Shown piece by piece: positions 45,656-58,239 of a stretch of DNA of 64,000 bases. Position 1 is the first letter of the stretch. Every line of letters starts with the position of its first letter. The translations under genes and the position numbers were made by a program. Below the pieces are notes generated by a model. The model did no database searches, was not told the origin of the DNA, and saw only the letters and a program-made list of their open reading frames with translations. This DNA is from Antilocapra americana. Lineage: Eukaryota > Chordata > Mammalia > Artiodactyla > Antilocapridae. The stretch spans positions 2,189,610 through 2,253,609 of the forward strand of contig ML664159.1 of NCBI GenBank assembly GCA_007570785.1, in the 5' to 3' direction.

Positions 45656-46599
45656 TGGAGATAAGCTTTTTAATGTTAAAAACTTTATAGCAACAGTTTT
45701 ATTATGAATTTGACTTCACATACAAAGTTAGAATGCAATTATACTTAAGCTGAACTTTTTAAAAAGTTTAAAGATCATATTACAGATAACACACTATTGA
45801 AGTTCCAGAAGGTATTCTCAGAAGCTAAACACGAAAGATTTACTGAGTTAAGGGAATAAATGGATGAACAGAGCAAGCAATTTGGGATATACTTAAACGC
45901 ACTGTAAAGGGTTGGGAAATATAATTTTCTTTCCCTAAATATGTTTTTATTTGAGGATATGTTTGCTGAGATTGAGAAAGTGATGAGGGTCCACACAAGA
46001 TTCTGGGTGTTTTCTCTTGTGTATAATCCACAATCTTCTGCCATTTTCCATGGAGGACCTTTGGGAAACCATGAGAAGATATATAAGTGGGAGGCCAGCC
46101 AGTGGGCCAGTGTGGTGAAGAAGAGTGAGGACACAAGGAGGCAGGGCCCGGGAGAAGCCCCAGGAAGCAGCTGGAAAAGCTCTCCCTGTCCTCACTTCTC
46201 TGGGATTGTGCTATTAAGATACCTCCAAGGAGGATTGTCCAGGGGACTTTGGGAAGCCTGGAGGAATTCTCCTCCCCTTCATCACCTCATATTCTTGTCT
46301 GCCCCTTGTTTGCAGATACCCCAGATTTGAGGGGAGCAGAACAGGGGCAGCACAGTGATCGATGAAGGAAAGAAGCAGGTTGTAGGAGCATGTTGAGGGG
46401 AACTTCTCCCAGCTCCCTTCCCTTAGCACATCCTCTCCTTTCCACCTTTCACATTCAATTAAATATTGGTTTGGTTGAGGTTTCTGAGTTTCCCCTTTTA
46501 AAGAATGCCTGGTTTTAAAGAAGCACCGGTAGTAGAAATGTTGCAGTGTGCAAGCAGTTCATACCCAGAGAAATGACTGTAGGAGAAAACACAGAGCTT
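45656..46599. other. Unique intronic sequence
   Basis: No repeat recognised. Frames of 98-129 codons overlap on both strands at 45775-46330; none resembles a known protein. Confidence 0.35.
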
Positions 46600-46765
46600 T
46601 TTAATGTGTGATGTGCATTATTTGGCTGACTGTATCCTCACTCATGCCTCTGAGAGAAAGATTCTATTAGTCCCATTTTATAGGTGAGCAAACTGAGGCA
46701 GTTGGTTAAGACCAAATGTTAGTGGGCTATTTCCTTTGAACTCATACAGCCTGATTCGAGCACTT
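46600..46765 (-). repeat. MIR, antisense
   Basis: 'ctattagtcccattttatag' and 'gtgagcaaactgaggcagtt' are the antisense MIR centre. Confidence 0.65.
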
Positions 46766-47315
46766 TCAGCACTTTTAGCACTTTTAGGATTATATTTCCT
46801 TCTCTATACTCCTTTTCCTGCTATTTTTCTTTGGCAAATACATGAATCTCAGTACAAAGATGTATGAGGTCTATTCTTGGAACCCACATACCTTTTGCAC
46901 CATTTATAACATTGTTTTTATAGCAGAATGCATTCTGAGTTCCAAACAGCCAGCTTGCAAACAAACTTTTGAGCTTCACTCTATTTATAAGCTGGATATT
47001 TTTTGAAGTTCATTTCAAATCTCAGGTAGTAATATCTGCATTTGAAAGGAAGCAGAAAGTCTAGTTCCAAAAAGTCAAGGTCCTCTGACATATCCTAGAA
47101 TTAAAAATAGTGGAGATGCATTTTACATGCAAGTATGTTCCAAAGTCAAAGGGTAAGAAGAAAACAAGGTATAGTTAAAGCTACCCATGAAAATCCTTTA
47201 GGACCCCTTCATGTTGGAAGTCAACATATCACTTCTCAGCCTTCTTTTTTCTACAGTGCTGTTGAATACCAGGTGAAGCAGTCAGCTTATTTCTAGGGCT
47301 ATGAACTTCAGGATG
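46766..47315. other. Unique intronic sequence
   Basis: No gene or repeat recognised. Three short copies of an 'agcactttt'-like unit lie near 46758-46788. Confidence 0.35.
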
Positions 47316-47445
47316 GCTTAAGCCCTTGAGGTGGTCACTCTGTGTCAGCCAGGAGAAATTGGGTTCAGTTAAGGAAATGGGGCTTAAGCCCAGTGAGGTG
47401 GTCACTGTATCAGCCAGGAGAAATGGGGTTCAGTTGAGGAAACGC
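47316..47445. repeat. Tandem duplication of a 66-base unit
   Basis: Copy 1 (47316-47381) and copy 2 (47382-47445) both read 'gcttaagccc', 'gaggtggtcact', 'tcagccaggagaaat', 'gggttcagtt', 'aggaaa'. They differ by a few substitutions and short indels. The unit is not a recognised interspersed repeat. Confidence 0.93.
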
Positions 47446-48461
47446 AGACCCCCCCCACCTTCTGCCAATTCCAGAACAGTCCTTAGAGGAAGGAAATCAC
47501 TGGCAGAATGGCTTGAATTGTTTTCCCTCCTTTCCCTTTTCTGATCCAGTACCTTTTGTTGAATTTGAGTATGTTAAATGGACGTTTGATGTGACTGAAC
47601 TTGAAATATGTACAGGGTAAACAGGATGCTGAAAAACTTAAGGCCTCAGAATTATCTTAAAAGCTTCACATAAGCTCTCATTCTTACATCTTCATTCATC
47701 TCTGAAGAGCACTTTAATATTTAGCAGGTTTTCAAGAGAATATCTACTAGAAACATGACATCAAGGAACAGAGGAATTATCGAAGTACTGAAAGGGCCTC
47801 TGAGTTCCCATCTCTCACTTACTGAGCCTGCTTTTTTAGCTCATGCCAGGCCTCAGGTCTTTTAACATGTGTCTGAGGACATGTTATGCTAGAAAGGAAG
47901 CTACTTGGATTATGAGATAGAAGCCTTCCTTTTTTCTAAAAGATGATGCTACGGATGTGCCAAGAGGTGGCCCACATTTTAAATGATTTTTCCAACTGGG
48001 TGGATCCGTACCAACCAGTCCCACCTTCTCTTTGATCTCTGCTTAATGTCCTAATCAGGACAACCTTCTGATGGATTTACCCTCCATTGTTTGACTCCTA
48101 AATTCTTCTCAATTTTTCATCACTTGAAACTCATACAGGAAATGAGTTCTTTTTTTCCATCCACATTGCTGTGTGTATATAAAAGACTGGTTTCCAGAAA
48201 GAGTCTTTAGATAAGATGGTTGATATTAAGGACTAGTGACTGGAGTGGGTTGCATGTGCCTTTGAAAGCAGCATAAAACCGAAACACTTCTATTCCACTG
48301 GTATTTGGGGGAGGGGTGGGGGAAGGAATGGCAATCACTTTCATTAAGTTGTTCCTATAATCAGTGTACACAGATTTATATTAATTTATTACAATAATAC
48401 AATTATTATATTAATAATACAATGATTTATTAATGTATTGATTGTTACAGTAGAACTTCAA
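47446..48461. other. Unique intronic sequence
   Basis: No gene or repeat recognised; 48370-48440 is strongly AT-rich. Confidence 0.35.
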
Positions 48462-48592
48462 GCCACTTTGTTGTTGTGCAGTTGTTATGTTCAGCTCTTT
48501 ATGACCCCATGTACTTCAGTATGCCAGGCTCCTGTTCTCCACTGTCTCCCGGAGTTTGCTCAAGTTCATGTCCATCAAGCCACTTAAACCTA
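48462..48592 (-). repeat. BovB 3' end fragment, antisense
   Basis: 'gttcagctctttatgacccc', 'ctgtctcccggagtttgctc' and 'aagttcatgtccatcaagcc' match the extreme BovB 3' region. Confidence 0.8.
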
Positions 48593-49644
48593 CAAAAATG
48601 TATAATAATCATTCATGTACTTGGTTCTTCATTTTGCTTCTATTATACATTGACCATCTGCTTCCTAAAAATCTTATCTTTTGGCTATTAAAAATAGCAT
48701 TAGAGAAGTATTTTTCAAACAAATCCTTTGATTCTCTATGAGATCTGTGTCATTCTGAAGAAAGATTTTGAGGTGTTTCTTTTGTGTGGTGGAAGTTAAG
48801 TTGCTATGGTAATGGCTTATTGTGAAATACTGGGAGAAGTGCATTAGAAACATTGCATGTGGCAACTCCATATTGGGTTCCTGTTATTATAGCCTGGACA
48901 AAACTTGACTTTTCTTGGTTCCAATCTTTCCATACTTAATAATAACAGGAATTTGCATTTCTAGCCCAAGGCTGCCTTTTTCTTATCACATGCTGCTTTT
49001 GGAACACGTTAAAAAAAAGAATCTCTGTGTAAATGGCTTCATATTAGGTGTTACAGAGAAACAAAATTCTCATGACTTTTACAGCATTTCAGACATTTAC
49101 AGTGCTTTCTTTTTAATTCCTTCTCTTACGCACTGTTACTACTTCTTAAAGTCAAGGAACATCACATAGAATAATTGTCAAGGACTGGAACAATTGTTTG
49201 CATTTTTTTTTTTACTTTCACTCTCAATTCTTCTCACTCAAAACATACATGTTTTATGAAAATGCATGAGTAATTGGGTGTACTTACAGGGTCTGATCAT
49301 AAATATGAGTCAGAATTAATAGAAAATAGAAACCATAATCCAGATGCTGCTGTTTTGGCGCTCTTTTGAGGTGAGTGGGTAGACAAGTATTTTCATTTAA
49401 ATAATTCAAGTTCATCCTGTCCTTGGCAACAGTTTGGCTCTCTTATGTCTTTTGTGGGCCAAGCTGTATTTTATAAATTGGTCTATATTGCAATGCACTT
49501 TAATTAGGAAGCATAATAGATAAGTACAAAGTGATTTCGTTAAGACCTTGTTCTATAATTTCCATCCATCTCCAGGAAAATGTTGCCCATATGTTTCCCA
49601 TGAATCAGTGACATTTTAGTGATTTTGATGAACAGGTTTTTCAG
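48593..49644. other. Unique intronic sequence
   Basis: No gene or repeat recognised. Confidence 0.35.
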
Positions 49645-49975
49645 AGGATGTCATTTTTTATTCATGTAGTCATGCATTTAGTAGATATTACCGAATACCT
49701 ACTTTGTGCCAACAATGATAATGTGATGCCATGCACTCACCTGGCAGCTGGAGTTCTCAAGTTCAAGAACTGGTGGCAAGTGGGAGCCAGTGGTCAGAAG
49801 TCACCTGTGCTTTGGTGGCTTTGGGACTTTCTTCCAGACCTTCACAATATTGCCATTTTTACAGTGGCTCTTAATCATCACTTCATTCATTCATTCAACC
49901 AGCATTTATTGGGCCAGGCTCTCTACCATGTTCCAGGCATATAAAGCCTCTTGCCCCAAGAGGCTGAGGAATCCC
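49645..49975 (-). repeat. Two L2 3'-end-like pieces, antisense
   Basis: 49645-49720 has 'catttagtagatattaccga' and 'cctactttgtgccaacaatg'; 49880-49975 has 'cattcattcattcaaccagc' and 'atttattgggccaggctctc'. Both resemble the antisense L2 3' end. The bases between them are unassigned. Confidence 0.5.
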
Positions 49976-50204
49976 TAACACCTTTCTGGAATCCTGAATG
50001 AGATTTGAGAATGTGAACCCAGAGGAGCTTGTTTTCATATTGACTTCTCTGCAGCCATACTTAAGCTTTCTTCACACTCTTCCAGTCTCTTCATTTCTCC
50101 CCTCTCTTTTTTCCTCTAAGCAAGGGCTTATCAGGTTGCAGTTCTTAAAATCATGGCCCTGATCTTCCTTTGCTGAGTGTGCCTAATAGTACAAAGAACA
50201 CCAA

Positions 50205-50440
50205 TGTTCATTTATTGAGGATTCATTATGTGCTGTGTGTGGTGTGAAGCACTTTACACATATTGTCTCATTTAGTTTTCACAAAAATCATACAAGATAG
50301 ACTACTATTATCCCTGCCTTAAAATTAGGAAACAGGCTCAGAGAAACTGTTCTGATATCTCTTAGGTAAAGAAGTAGAAAAGCTGAGAGCTGAATTCAGT
50401 TTTGTCTGACTCCGTTGCCCAAGCTGTTAAACTCTCAGTG
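50205..50440 (-). repeat. MIR, antisense
   Basis: 'tttattgaggattcattatg', 'agcactttacacatattgtc', 'tcatttagttttcacaaaaa', 'ggaaacaggctcagagaaac': clear antisense MIR order. Confidence 0.8.
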
Positions 50441-50794
50441 CAGCCAAAATTCCTCTGTTGCAAGTCATGCGTCTAATTCTAGTTAGTGTCCATTACCATT
50501 TATAAACTATGATAATCATGCCACTATTTTTATTGTTATACTTTATTGAGAAACATATGTCTCTTACAGTCTCTTTCCAAATAAATGTGACTCAGAGCCA
50601 GGAAGAAGTAGGTACTATTATTTAATGCAGCATTTCAGAAAGATTTAAGAATTAAATAAAGAAAATAGATTTTCTTGCTTTCCTTTGAATATGTATTCCA
50701 CTTTAAAAAAAATGAACTTTATATATTAAGAAATGCATATTTTATTTTTTAAAATAGTGATGTTTCTGAATTGAGAAAACAAAGTTTCAGCATA

Positions 50795-50985
50795 ACATGA
50801 AAACCTAAGATGTGTCACATGTCATTGGTTGCTTTCAAGTTTTTTTCTGTCTTTGGTTTTTAGCAGTTTGACTGTGATGTGATTAGGGATGGCTGTGGGT
50901 TTTTTTTTTTTGTATTTATCTTGCTTGAGGTTTGCTGACCTTCTTCAATCTGTAGATTAGTGTCATCACTAAATTGAAATTCTGG
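50795..50985 (-). repeat. Ancient L1M fragment, antisense (first copy of segment)
   Basis: 'tgtcattggttgctttcaag', 'ctgtctttggtttttagcag', 'gaggtttgctgaccttcttc' match an L1M 3' UTR segment that recurs at 52990-53130. Confidence 0.65.
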
Positions 50986-52049
50986 TATGAGCTACTAAAG
51001 TTGGTAAGCACTGGGTAGAGCCTGGATTTTGCTAATAACTTCGGCCTAATTAGATGTTTTAATTGCATGAAGGCCCCTTTGCTTTGCCTTAAAGAAGATG
51101 GGGTTTACTATTAGTATACTCACAATGTAATGGACCATGAATGATAAGAGTCTCATGGACTTCTCAGAAAATGACCATAGAACAGCCAACTCTCCCTTGA
51201 AGTAGATGCCAGGCAGCTCTAGAAACCCCTGAAGCAGGAGTTAGTGCATCATCCACCTGTGGAGGGTGAGTGCTACTTCCTCAGTCACATTCAGCTATTC
51301 TCTGCTGCCTGCTGCCTCCTACATCTCTGACTTGCTTATTCGTTTCTTCTTTCCTATGGTTTTTCATCTGTCACACTGGGTCTGCATGTAACTTGTAACT
51401 TCCTCTGCCATGACATTTCTGTGCATCTTTTCATACTACCTGCTAATAACGTCATTTTCTCAGTATCTCCTAGCTAGAATTTCTGCAAGAGAGCATCAGA
51501 TAGGTCCAGTTTATGATCATCATCTCCATTCAGGAAGAATCCTTGATACCATATGTCAGAACACTGGCAAGTAAATATCTCAGTGCCTGTAGGAAGGTAC
51601 TCACCAGTTCTAGTCCCAGCAGCTCCCAGTGTACAAGGATGATAATAGCAGGGAGAAGGATTCCCTTGATGTTGAAAACAGTACTTCCTCAGTGCTTCTA
51701 GAGCAAGGTCAGGAGTGGGATGTTTTCCATTAAGGGGAACTAGAAGTATGATTGGTGTCATGATCAACATGTCTAATTCATTCTGAAATCTTATTTCCAC
51801 ATGTGAAATTTAAAAATTGCCCCCCAAACACTGCCAGTGACAACTGTGTAGCTTGGGCTTTCTAGTTGGTGATTTTCAATGTAGCCTATGATGTATTTAA
51901 TGATTTTAAAGTGGAATTATTTCTCTCTTTAATTTTCAATTGTTGTTTCATATATTTTGGAACCTTATTGTTATAATGTATATAGTTGTTATGGTTTTCT
52001 GATTAATTAAAATTTTTATCATTATAAAATGTGTCCCTTTATTTCTGAT
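50986..52049. other. Unique intronic sequence
   Basis: No repeat recognised. A 108-codon minus-strand frame (51474-51800) matches no protein I know. Confidence 0.35.
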
Positions 52050-53960
52050 AATACTCTTTATCTTAATGTTTATTTTTATCTATTAATATATATGAATGTA
52101 GCCACCCCAACATTGTTTTTTTTATTGTTGGCATGGTGTAAGTTTATCCATCTACTAACTTTCAGTTTGTTTTTATATATGAAGTGCATCTCTTGAAAAG
52201 AACATATATTTGGAACTTGCTTTTTTGTCTATTCTAACAACCTCTGCCTTTTAATTGGAGTGTCTGGTCTATTAGCATTTAATATAATTGTTGATACTGT
52301 TGGATTTATGTTTTCTGTTTGTCTCCTCTTTTTTTGATGTTTTGATCTTTTTATACTGTCTTATGGTATTTAAAAATTGCATTTGTAAAAATAATTGCAT
52401 TTTAGTTCACTTATTATCTTTTTGGCTCTACCACCTTGCATTATTTTAAGTGCCTGCTCTGAGGAGTATAATATACATCCTTAACCTTTTACAGTTTACT
52501 TAGAGTTAGTGTTTTAAAACTGTATTTAGAATATAGAAACTGCAAGCATATAGACCCATTCACAGCTACTGCATACCCTTTAAATTATGTACTTTTTAAA
52601 CTCTCAAGATAGTGTTATAATTTTTAATTTATAGAGTTAGTTAGGTTTACTTTAAAGAAACTGAGAGAAAGTCATCTTTTGTCTCTACCCACATATTTAT
52701 TATTTCCAACACTCTTCATCCCTTCCTAAAGATTTTATGTCTGGTACTATTTTTTGGCTACTTTAAGAAACTCCTTTAGCATTTCTTATAGTAAAGGTCT
52801 GCTAGTGATACATTTTTTTGGTTTTATTTTATCTGAAAAATATTTTTATTTTTGTTTTGTAGCATATACTGTAGAATTCTGAGTTGAAAATCTTCCCTCA
52901 TAATTTGAAAATGTTGTTCTGTTGATTTCTGGCTTTCATTTTTTCTATTGAGAAAGTAGTTGATTGGAATCATTGCTACTCTGTCAATTATGTGTCATGT
53001 ATCTTCGGTTGCATTCAACTTTTTTCTCTATCTTTGGTTTTTAGAAATAATTTTATTTACATTTATCCTATGTAGGGTTTGCTGACCTTCTTGAGTCTCT
53101 AAGCTAATGTCTTCACCAAATTGGGGAAATTTTTAGTCAGTACTTTTTAAAGTATATTTTCTTTCACACTCAATTACATATTGTTAGACTTTTGAATATT
53201 ATCTCCTAAGTCTTTGAAGGTCTGATTATTTCTTAAAACCTTTTTTTTCTCTTATTTTAATTGTATATCTTTTATTCATCTAGCTCCAGTTATTGAGTTT
53301 AGTTTATTGAAGTTTTCTTCTGTTATTTCCATTCTTACATTAAGCCATTTTAGTAATTGTTTTCTCACATATTGTATGTGATGCAATACAAATCTCATTG
53401 TATTATTTAATTCTGAAAATTGTATCTTTTAAAATTATGTATCTATTTATCATCTGAAATGATTTGTTTCTTCTCATTATGACAGTATTTCCCTTTCCAT
53501 ACTTGAGCAGAGTTATAATTGCTGCTTTAAAATTTTTGTCTGCTAATTCCAACATCTAGTTTATCTTAGGGTCTTCTCTGTTGGTTGTTTTTATCTTGAA
53601 AATGGTTTATATATTTTTGTTTCTTTGTATGTTAAATAATTTTTGATTATGTTCTTCTGGACATTGTAAATGTGTTGTAAAGACTGAATGTTATTATATT
53701 TCTCCAAAGAGTTTTTGTTGTTGTTTTAGAGCAGTCAGTTAACTTGACTGAAATGCAAACTCTGCTGTTGGGCAGCTGCTGCAATCTTATTTCTGAAATT
53801 GTAGTCTTTCCTGGGCCATTTGGAGTCTGCTTTGCAAATGCATGGTTCAGAGTCAGCAGACATTCGGGCAGAATTAATACACAAATTTTTAATTCCTCCC
53901 TCTGACTCTCTGATTTCTGTGATTCCTCTTTCACTTTCCAGTGGCTATAGTTGTCCCAAA
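52050..53960 (-). mobile_element. Ancient L1M 3' region, antisense, about 1.9 kb
   Basis: Antisense L1M landmarks in order: 'caacctctgccttttaattg', 'tagcatttaatataattgtt', 'ggtttgctgaccttcttgag', 'gctgctttaaaatttttgtc', 'tgctaattccaacatctagt', 'gttcttctggacattgtaaa'. Heavily mutated with no usable frame. Confidence 0.8.
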
Positions 53961-54476
53961 CTCCGCCCTTTGATTGTTTAAGCTAAAAAAACTGCAGGAT
54001 TTCTATCAGAGTCTTAGTTACTCCATGTAACATAGGCTGAGACCTGCTTTCAGACCGGAAGTCATGAAAATGAGAAATTGATTGGATGTCATTCCCTTCT
54101 TTCAAGTGTCTACTTCCCTCTGTCAAAATGTGATTTGATTTTATGTTCATATAAGCCAGTAAATAAGCCCTTGACTATTTCATGGGTCAGGGACAAGGGC
54201 ATAGCAAGCATCATGAGTATCAGCGTGTTGGCATTGATTTCTCTTGCTCTCAAATCCTACATGAATAGCTTCATGGGCCCAGATGGAGGCCTGCACACAC
54301 AGTGGGTCGCATCATAGGGATGTAATACTGAGGTTGGAGAATCTACCTCTTCCACATTCAGCAGTTAAAATGCCCACTCTGTCCCTCAGGGAGACCATAT
54401 ATAGTCCTTCAAGATTTCTCACTGCAAATTCATCCCTGAGTAATGGCCTAGGTTATGAGCAGTCTGGGCCTTCCTG
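53961..54476. other. Unique intronic sequence
   Basis: No gene or repeat recognised. Confidence 0.35.
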
Positions 54477-54665
54477 CCTAGCTGCTGCTGCTGCTTAGTC
54501 GCTTCAGTCATGTCCCACTCTGTGTGACCCCATGGACTGTAGCCCTGCAGGCTCCTCTGCCCATGAGATTCTGTAGGCAAGAGTACTAGAGTGGGTTGCC
54601 ATGCCCTCCTGCAGGGGATCTTCCCAACCCAGGGATTGAACCTGGGTCTCCTGCATTGCAGGCAA
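54477..54665 (-). repeat. Bov-tA SINE, antisense
   Basis: Tail 'gctgctgctgctgcttagtc', body 'tgaccccatggactgtagcc', head 'ggattgaacctgggtctcct'. The head is cut short before the cca-ccagggaagcc end. Confidence 0.92.
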
Positions 54666-54787
54666 TTAAGAACATGCAGGGGCATTCCAGGTTGATGGCA
54701 GGTCATTTCTCCCAAAATGCTCCATGGTGTACCTTCTCTTGGTTGTTTCTCGGTGCCTTCAGATAGCTGGCCTTTTTTAATGCTTTG

Positions 54788-55024
54788 TCCCAGTATTTTG
54801 GTCATCTGACACAAAACAGTTGACTCTTGGAAAAGTCCTTGATGCTAGGAAAGGTTAAGGGCAGGAGAAGAGGGCGTCAGAGGATCAGATGACTGGATGG
54901 CATCACTGATACAATGGACATGAATTTGGACAAACTTCAGGAGATGGTGAGGGACAGAGAGGCCTGGTGTGCTGCAGTCCATGGGGCTGCAAAGAGTTGG
55001 ACATGACTGGGTGACTGAACAACA
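54788..55024 (+). repeat. BovB 3' end fragment, sense
   Basis: 'cagtattttggtcatctgac', 'actcttggaaaagtccttga', 'gatgactggatggcatcact', 'ggacatgactgggtgactga'. This is the BovB 3' end on the + strand. Confidence 0.88.
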
Positions 55025-55760
55025 GAATTTATTATTGTTATTCTCAGGAGGATCATTCTGATAGGAACTTATTTGTCCATTACAGGTAGTGGAATTGGTT
55101 GTTTCACCATTGTAAACCACATTGAGAATAGATTGGGAAGAGCCACACCAAGTACTGATGCATGGCCCAGAGGCCCTGCACCCTAACCTTACAGTGGGCT
55201 GATCTTATTGAGATATCATAAAGCTAGTCGTGTGTGAAAGAGCAGCTGGAAGACAAGGCCCTGGGGTCCACAGGCATAGCCTTTCTGCCCCTCTTCTTTC
55301 ACAGTGCAGTGAGCCAGCAGATCTGACACATGTCATCTTGGGGTTGGGTTTAGTACACTGAGTTGCTGGATAAGAAAATGTCAGGCAACTAAGGTTCTCA
55401 TAAATTGTATTAACAGAAAAGCTTTGTGCTTGAAAAATAGGGGTTTCTATTGACTCAAGCCAATGTAACAGAAGTGTCAGCCCCTCAAGGAAATCCAAGT
55501 CCAGGATGCAAAGGATGAGAAGACAGATGGACTTGCCTCATTTGCTGACACCAGCAGATGAGGACTGGCCATCATGAGGCTGCCCACCGGGCAGTCCTCC
55601 CAGAGGGCAGAAACTTGGGAAGGAAGATTTGCTGACCAAGAAGCTGTTTCTGCTATAAACAATACGAAGTAAAGAAGCTGGTGCCTGTTGGGTCCATCAG
55701 TCCTACTACATTCCTTATCATTTACAAGCATCTGACTTTACACTGTACCCACTTCTGCTG
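55025..55760. other. Unique intronic sequence
   Basis: No repeat recognised. Minus-strand frames of 97 and 84 codons (55205-55498, 55477-55731) are unrecognised. Confidence 0.35.
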
Positions 55761-56487
55761 CAGCTTGGGTGACCCTTTTAAAATACAAATCACATCATGT
55801 TACAAGGCTCCTCATCTCTCTAATGACTTCCCATCACACTGACAATAAAACCCAAAATTCTGCTCTGACTTCACAAGGTCTGGCCTCTGGCATCTTCAAC
55901 CTCAGCTTTTATCACTCATTTCCCCATTCACAATCCTGTCATAGTCTTACCAGTCCTCAAATACTGCAAACGTGCTCCCGCCTCAGGGCTTTTATGCTTG
56001 CTCTTTCCTCTCCTTGGGATGCTTGTGTCCCAGCAATGAGCATAACTCTCTTTCCCACTTCATTCAGTTCTGTGCTCAAATATTGCTTCCTGCTTGAGGT
56101 CTTGGCTGGACACATTATCTAAAGTGGCTATTGCTATCTTTCTATTTCCTTTTACCCCATTGATTGTTTCATTGCAGCATTTATCACTACCTAGTATATG
56201 CATGCATCCTCAGTTGCTTCAGTCTTTCAACTCTGACCATGTGGACTGTAGCCTGCCATGCTCCTTTGTCCATGAGATTCTCCAGGCAAGAATGTTGGAG
56301 TGGGTTGCCATGCCCTCCTCCAGAGGATCTTCCCATTGTATATTTATTGAATTATGGTCTTGTCTGCCCTCCCCACTAGAGCATAAGGCCCCTGAAGGCG
56401 GGATGTTGTTTGATGTATTCCCAGTACCTTGAATAGTGCCTAACATAGTCAGTGCTCAATAAACATTTGTAGAACAAATGAATGACT
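55761..56487 (+). repeat. L2 3' end, well preserved, split by Bov-A
   Basis: L2 sense order: 'ggctcctcatctctctaatg', 'acgtgctcccgcctcagggc', 'cttgctctttcctctccttg', 'tgctcaaatattgcttcctg', then after the SINE 'cactagagcataaggcccct' and 'agtgctcaataaacatttgt'. Confidence 0.88.
56200..56337 (-). repeat. Bov-A SINE nested in L2
   Basis: Antisense Bov-A body ('gtggactgtagcctgccatg', 'ggcaagaatgttggagtggg') breaking the L2 between 'cactacctagtatat' and 'gtatatttattgaattat'. Direct repeat gtatat at 56194-56199 and 56338-56343. Confidence 0.92.
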
Positions 56488-57039
56488 AAAGCTTATTAGC
56501 ACTGAGAGTAGAAAGAATATAATGTTTTAGCTCAGATTCTACACTTTGAAAAGCAGATAAGAAACAATTGACAGGAATGCTGGCCCATGAACCTCTATGT
56601 GTCTAAGTAAGGCATCATTCTTTTTAAAGCTTACTCACCTATGTAAGCATATTAAAAAATCAGCTAAAGTCAAATGTAAGAACAATAATAAAATAGCATG
56701 TTTCTACGGTAGAGGTTTAGCCCACTCACATATGCAAGATTTGAAGGACAATGGAAGGGTTTTATGTTAATATCAGGTATTTTATTTCCTTCTAAGCAGA
56801 ACACTTACAGTTCACCTAAAGAGGCCCTAAGTAGCCAGGAGCGTGGCGAAGCCATATGATCCAAATGCCTTGCCTTTGAATAGGTACGACTAATTTAGAA
56901 CATGGATTGAAAAGCATTTTCTACTCAATAATGAATTTTTTTAAAGGATAATTCTCTCATAATGAGATAGATCAGGATGCACTGATTTCTGCATGCTAGT
57001 ATTGGCATTATACTTCAGAAATATGATTTAACAAGGTAT
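56488..57039. other. Unique intronic sequence
   Basis: No gene or repeat recognised. Confidence 0.35.
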
Positions 57040-57370
57040 ATTCACCACTGATTTATTAAATATGTATTATGTACATATACATATATATATATATATATAC
57101 CTGTGTGTGTGTACTACATACAGATAAGCACACAGGTGTGTATATATGTTTATACAGTGCATACTGTGTATCAGATACTATGTTACTGATACAGTACTAT
57201 GGGCTGGATCCTGGGATTACATAAGTCAATCACAGCCCCACCATCAAGCAAGTGTTCAGTCTAATATGAGAGTTGGAAATGTAACAAATAATTGAAAACC
57301 TGGGTCATATGCAATATAATAGAGGAATATTTGGGGTACAGAATTGCCACAATGAAGAGAGTAGTCACCT
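57040..57370 (-). repeat. L2-like fragment, antisense, with TA/TG microsatellite
   Basis: 'gatttattaaatatgtatta', a (TA)n-(TG)n run at about 57073-57112, then 'gggctggatcctgggattac' and 'gcaagtgttcagtctaatat' give a plausible antisense L2 order. Confidence 0.5.
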
Positions 57371-58239
57371 CTGTCTTGAAGTCAAAAGAGATGAAAGAGA
57401 GAAAGATTTGGAAAGTTTTGGGAAATGATTAAGGTAACAGAGAAGGCAAACATCACAGGGAGCTGGCTCCCCTCATTCTTACTTACCTTTTTAGCTTCAG
57501 CTCCTTGGTTCCCTACCGTAGTTTTCATGTTTCCCTTTGGCACCCACCCAGCATTTGGGATTCCCCAAATGTGCACAGCCCCGGTCTTTGTTACTTTTCA
57601 TCTGTGCTCTCAGGCTATCTAGTTCCTCACTCCATGGGATTCTGTTCCCTGCACCTACCCACTACCACTAATCCTGACCCAAAAGTGACATCCCTTCCCA
57701 TCCACACTTTCCCATACCTCATAGTCAGGGTGAAATTTTTGACAAGGCTCAAAAGAAACAAAGGCACAAAAAAGCATAAGGAGGGACTTGCGTGTTTGGA
57801 ATGGGATGCAGGTAGGAAACCAGAACAATGGGCAATGGAACTGGGTAGCTGAAATAGGTCATGAGGGTATGGTCTACTATAAAGGGAGCTTGAGCTTTTT
57901 TCTGTAGGCAGTGAGGAGATATGGAATGTTTTTGAGGGGGAACCATAACATTTGGAGGTTGGACTGAGGGAAGATGTAGTTTTCTAGAATAGGCTCTAAT
58001 GAGATATATACTTCTTATGGAAGCCGATCTTCTATTATCACAGTCCCCAGCCCATAAGATTTTCCCACTGTTGTGTCTTATTCCTGGCACATATTACTAT
58101 AATGGTAAAGTCTTCTAGGATATGAACTTGGTGCTCCTTTGTTATTTAACTGGGTCACTGCTATCCTGTACTTATGACATTATTGTATTAAATACAACTT
58201 TAAGATACAATTATTATTGAGTTGTTTCATCAAATTAGT
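57371..58239. other. Unique intronic sequence
   Basis: No gene recognised. 57730-57980 may be more worn antisense L2. Overlapping frames of 115 and 113 codons on opposite strands are unrecognised. Confidence 0.35.

Noticed and set aside
45941..46330. 129-codon plus frame with an acceptor-like 'cttgtttgcag' near its end
   Set aside because: No domain match, no paired donor or conservation evidence, and overlapping frames on the other strand are equally long.
51474..51800. 108-codon minus-strand frame
   Set aside because: No recognisable product and no splice or promoter context.
57505..58090. Overlapping frames of 115 and 113 codons on opposite strands
   Set aside because: Unrecognised, mutually overlapping, and partly in L2-like sequence.
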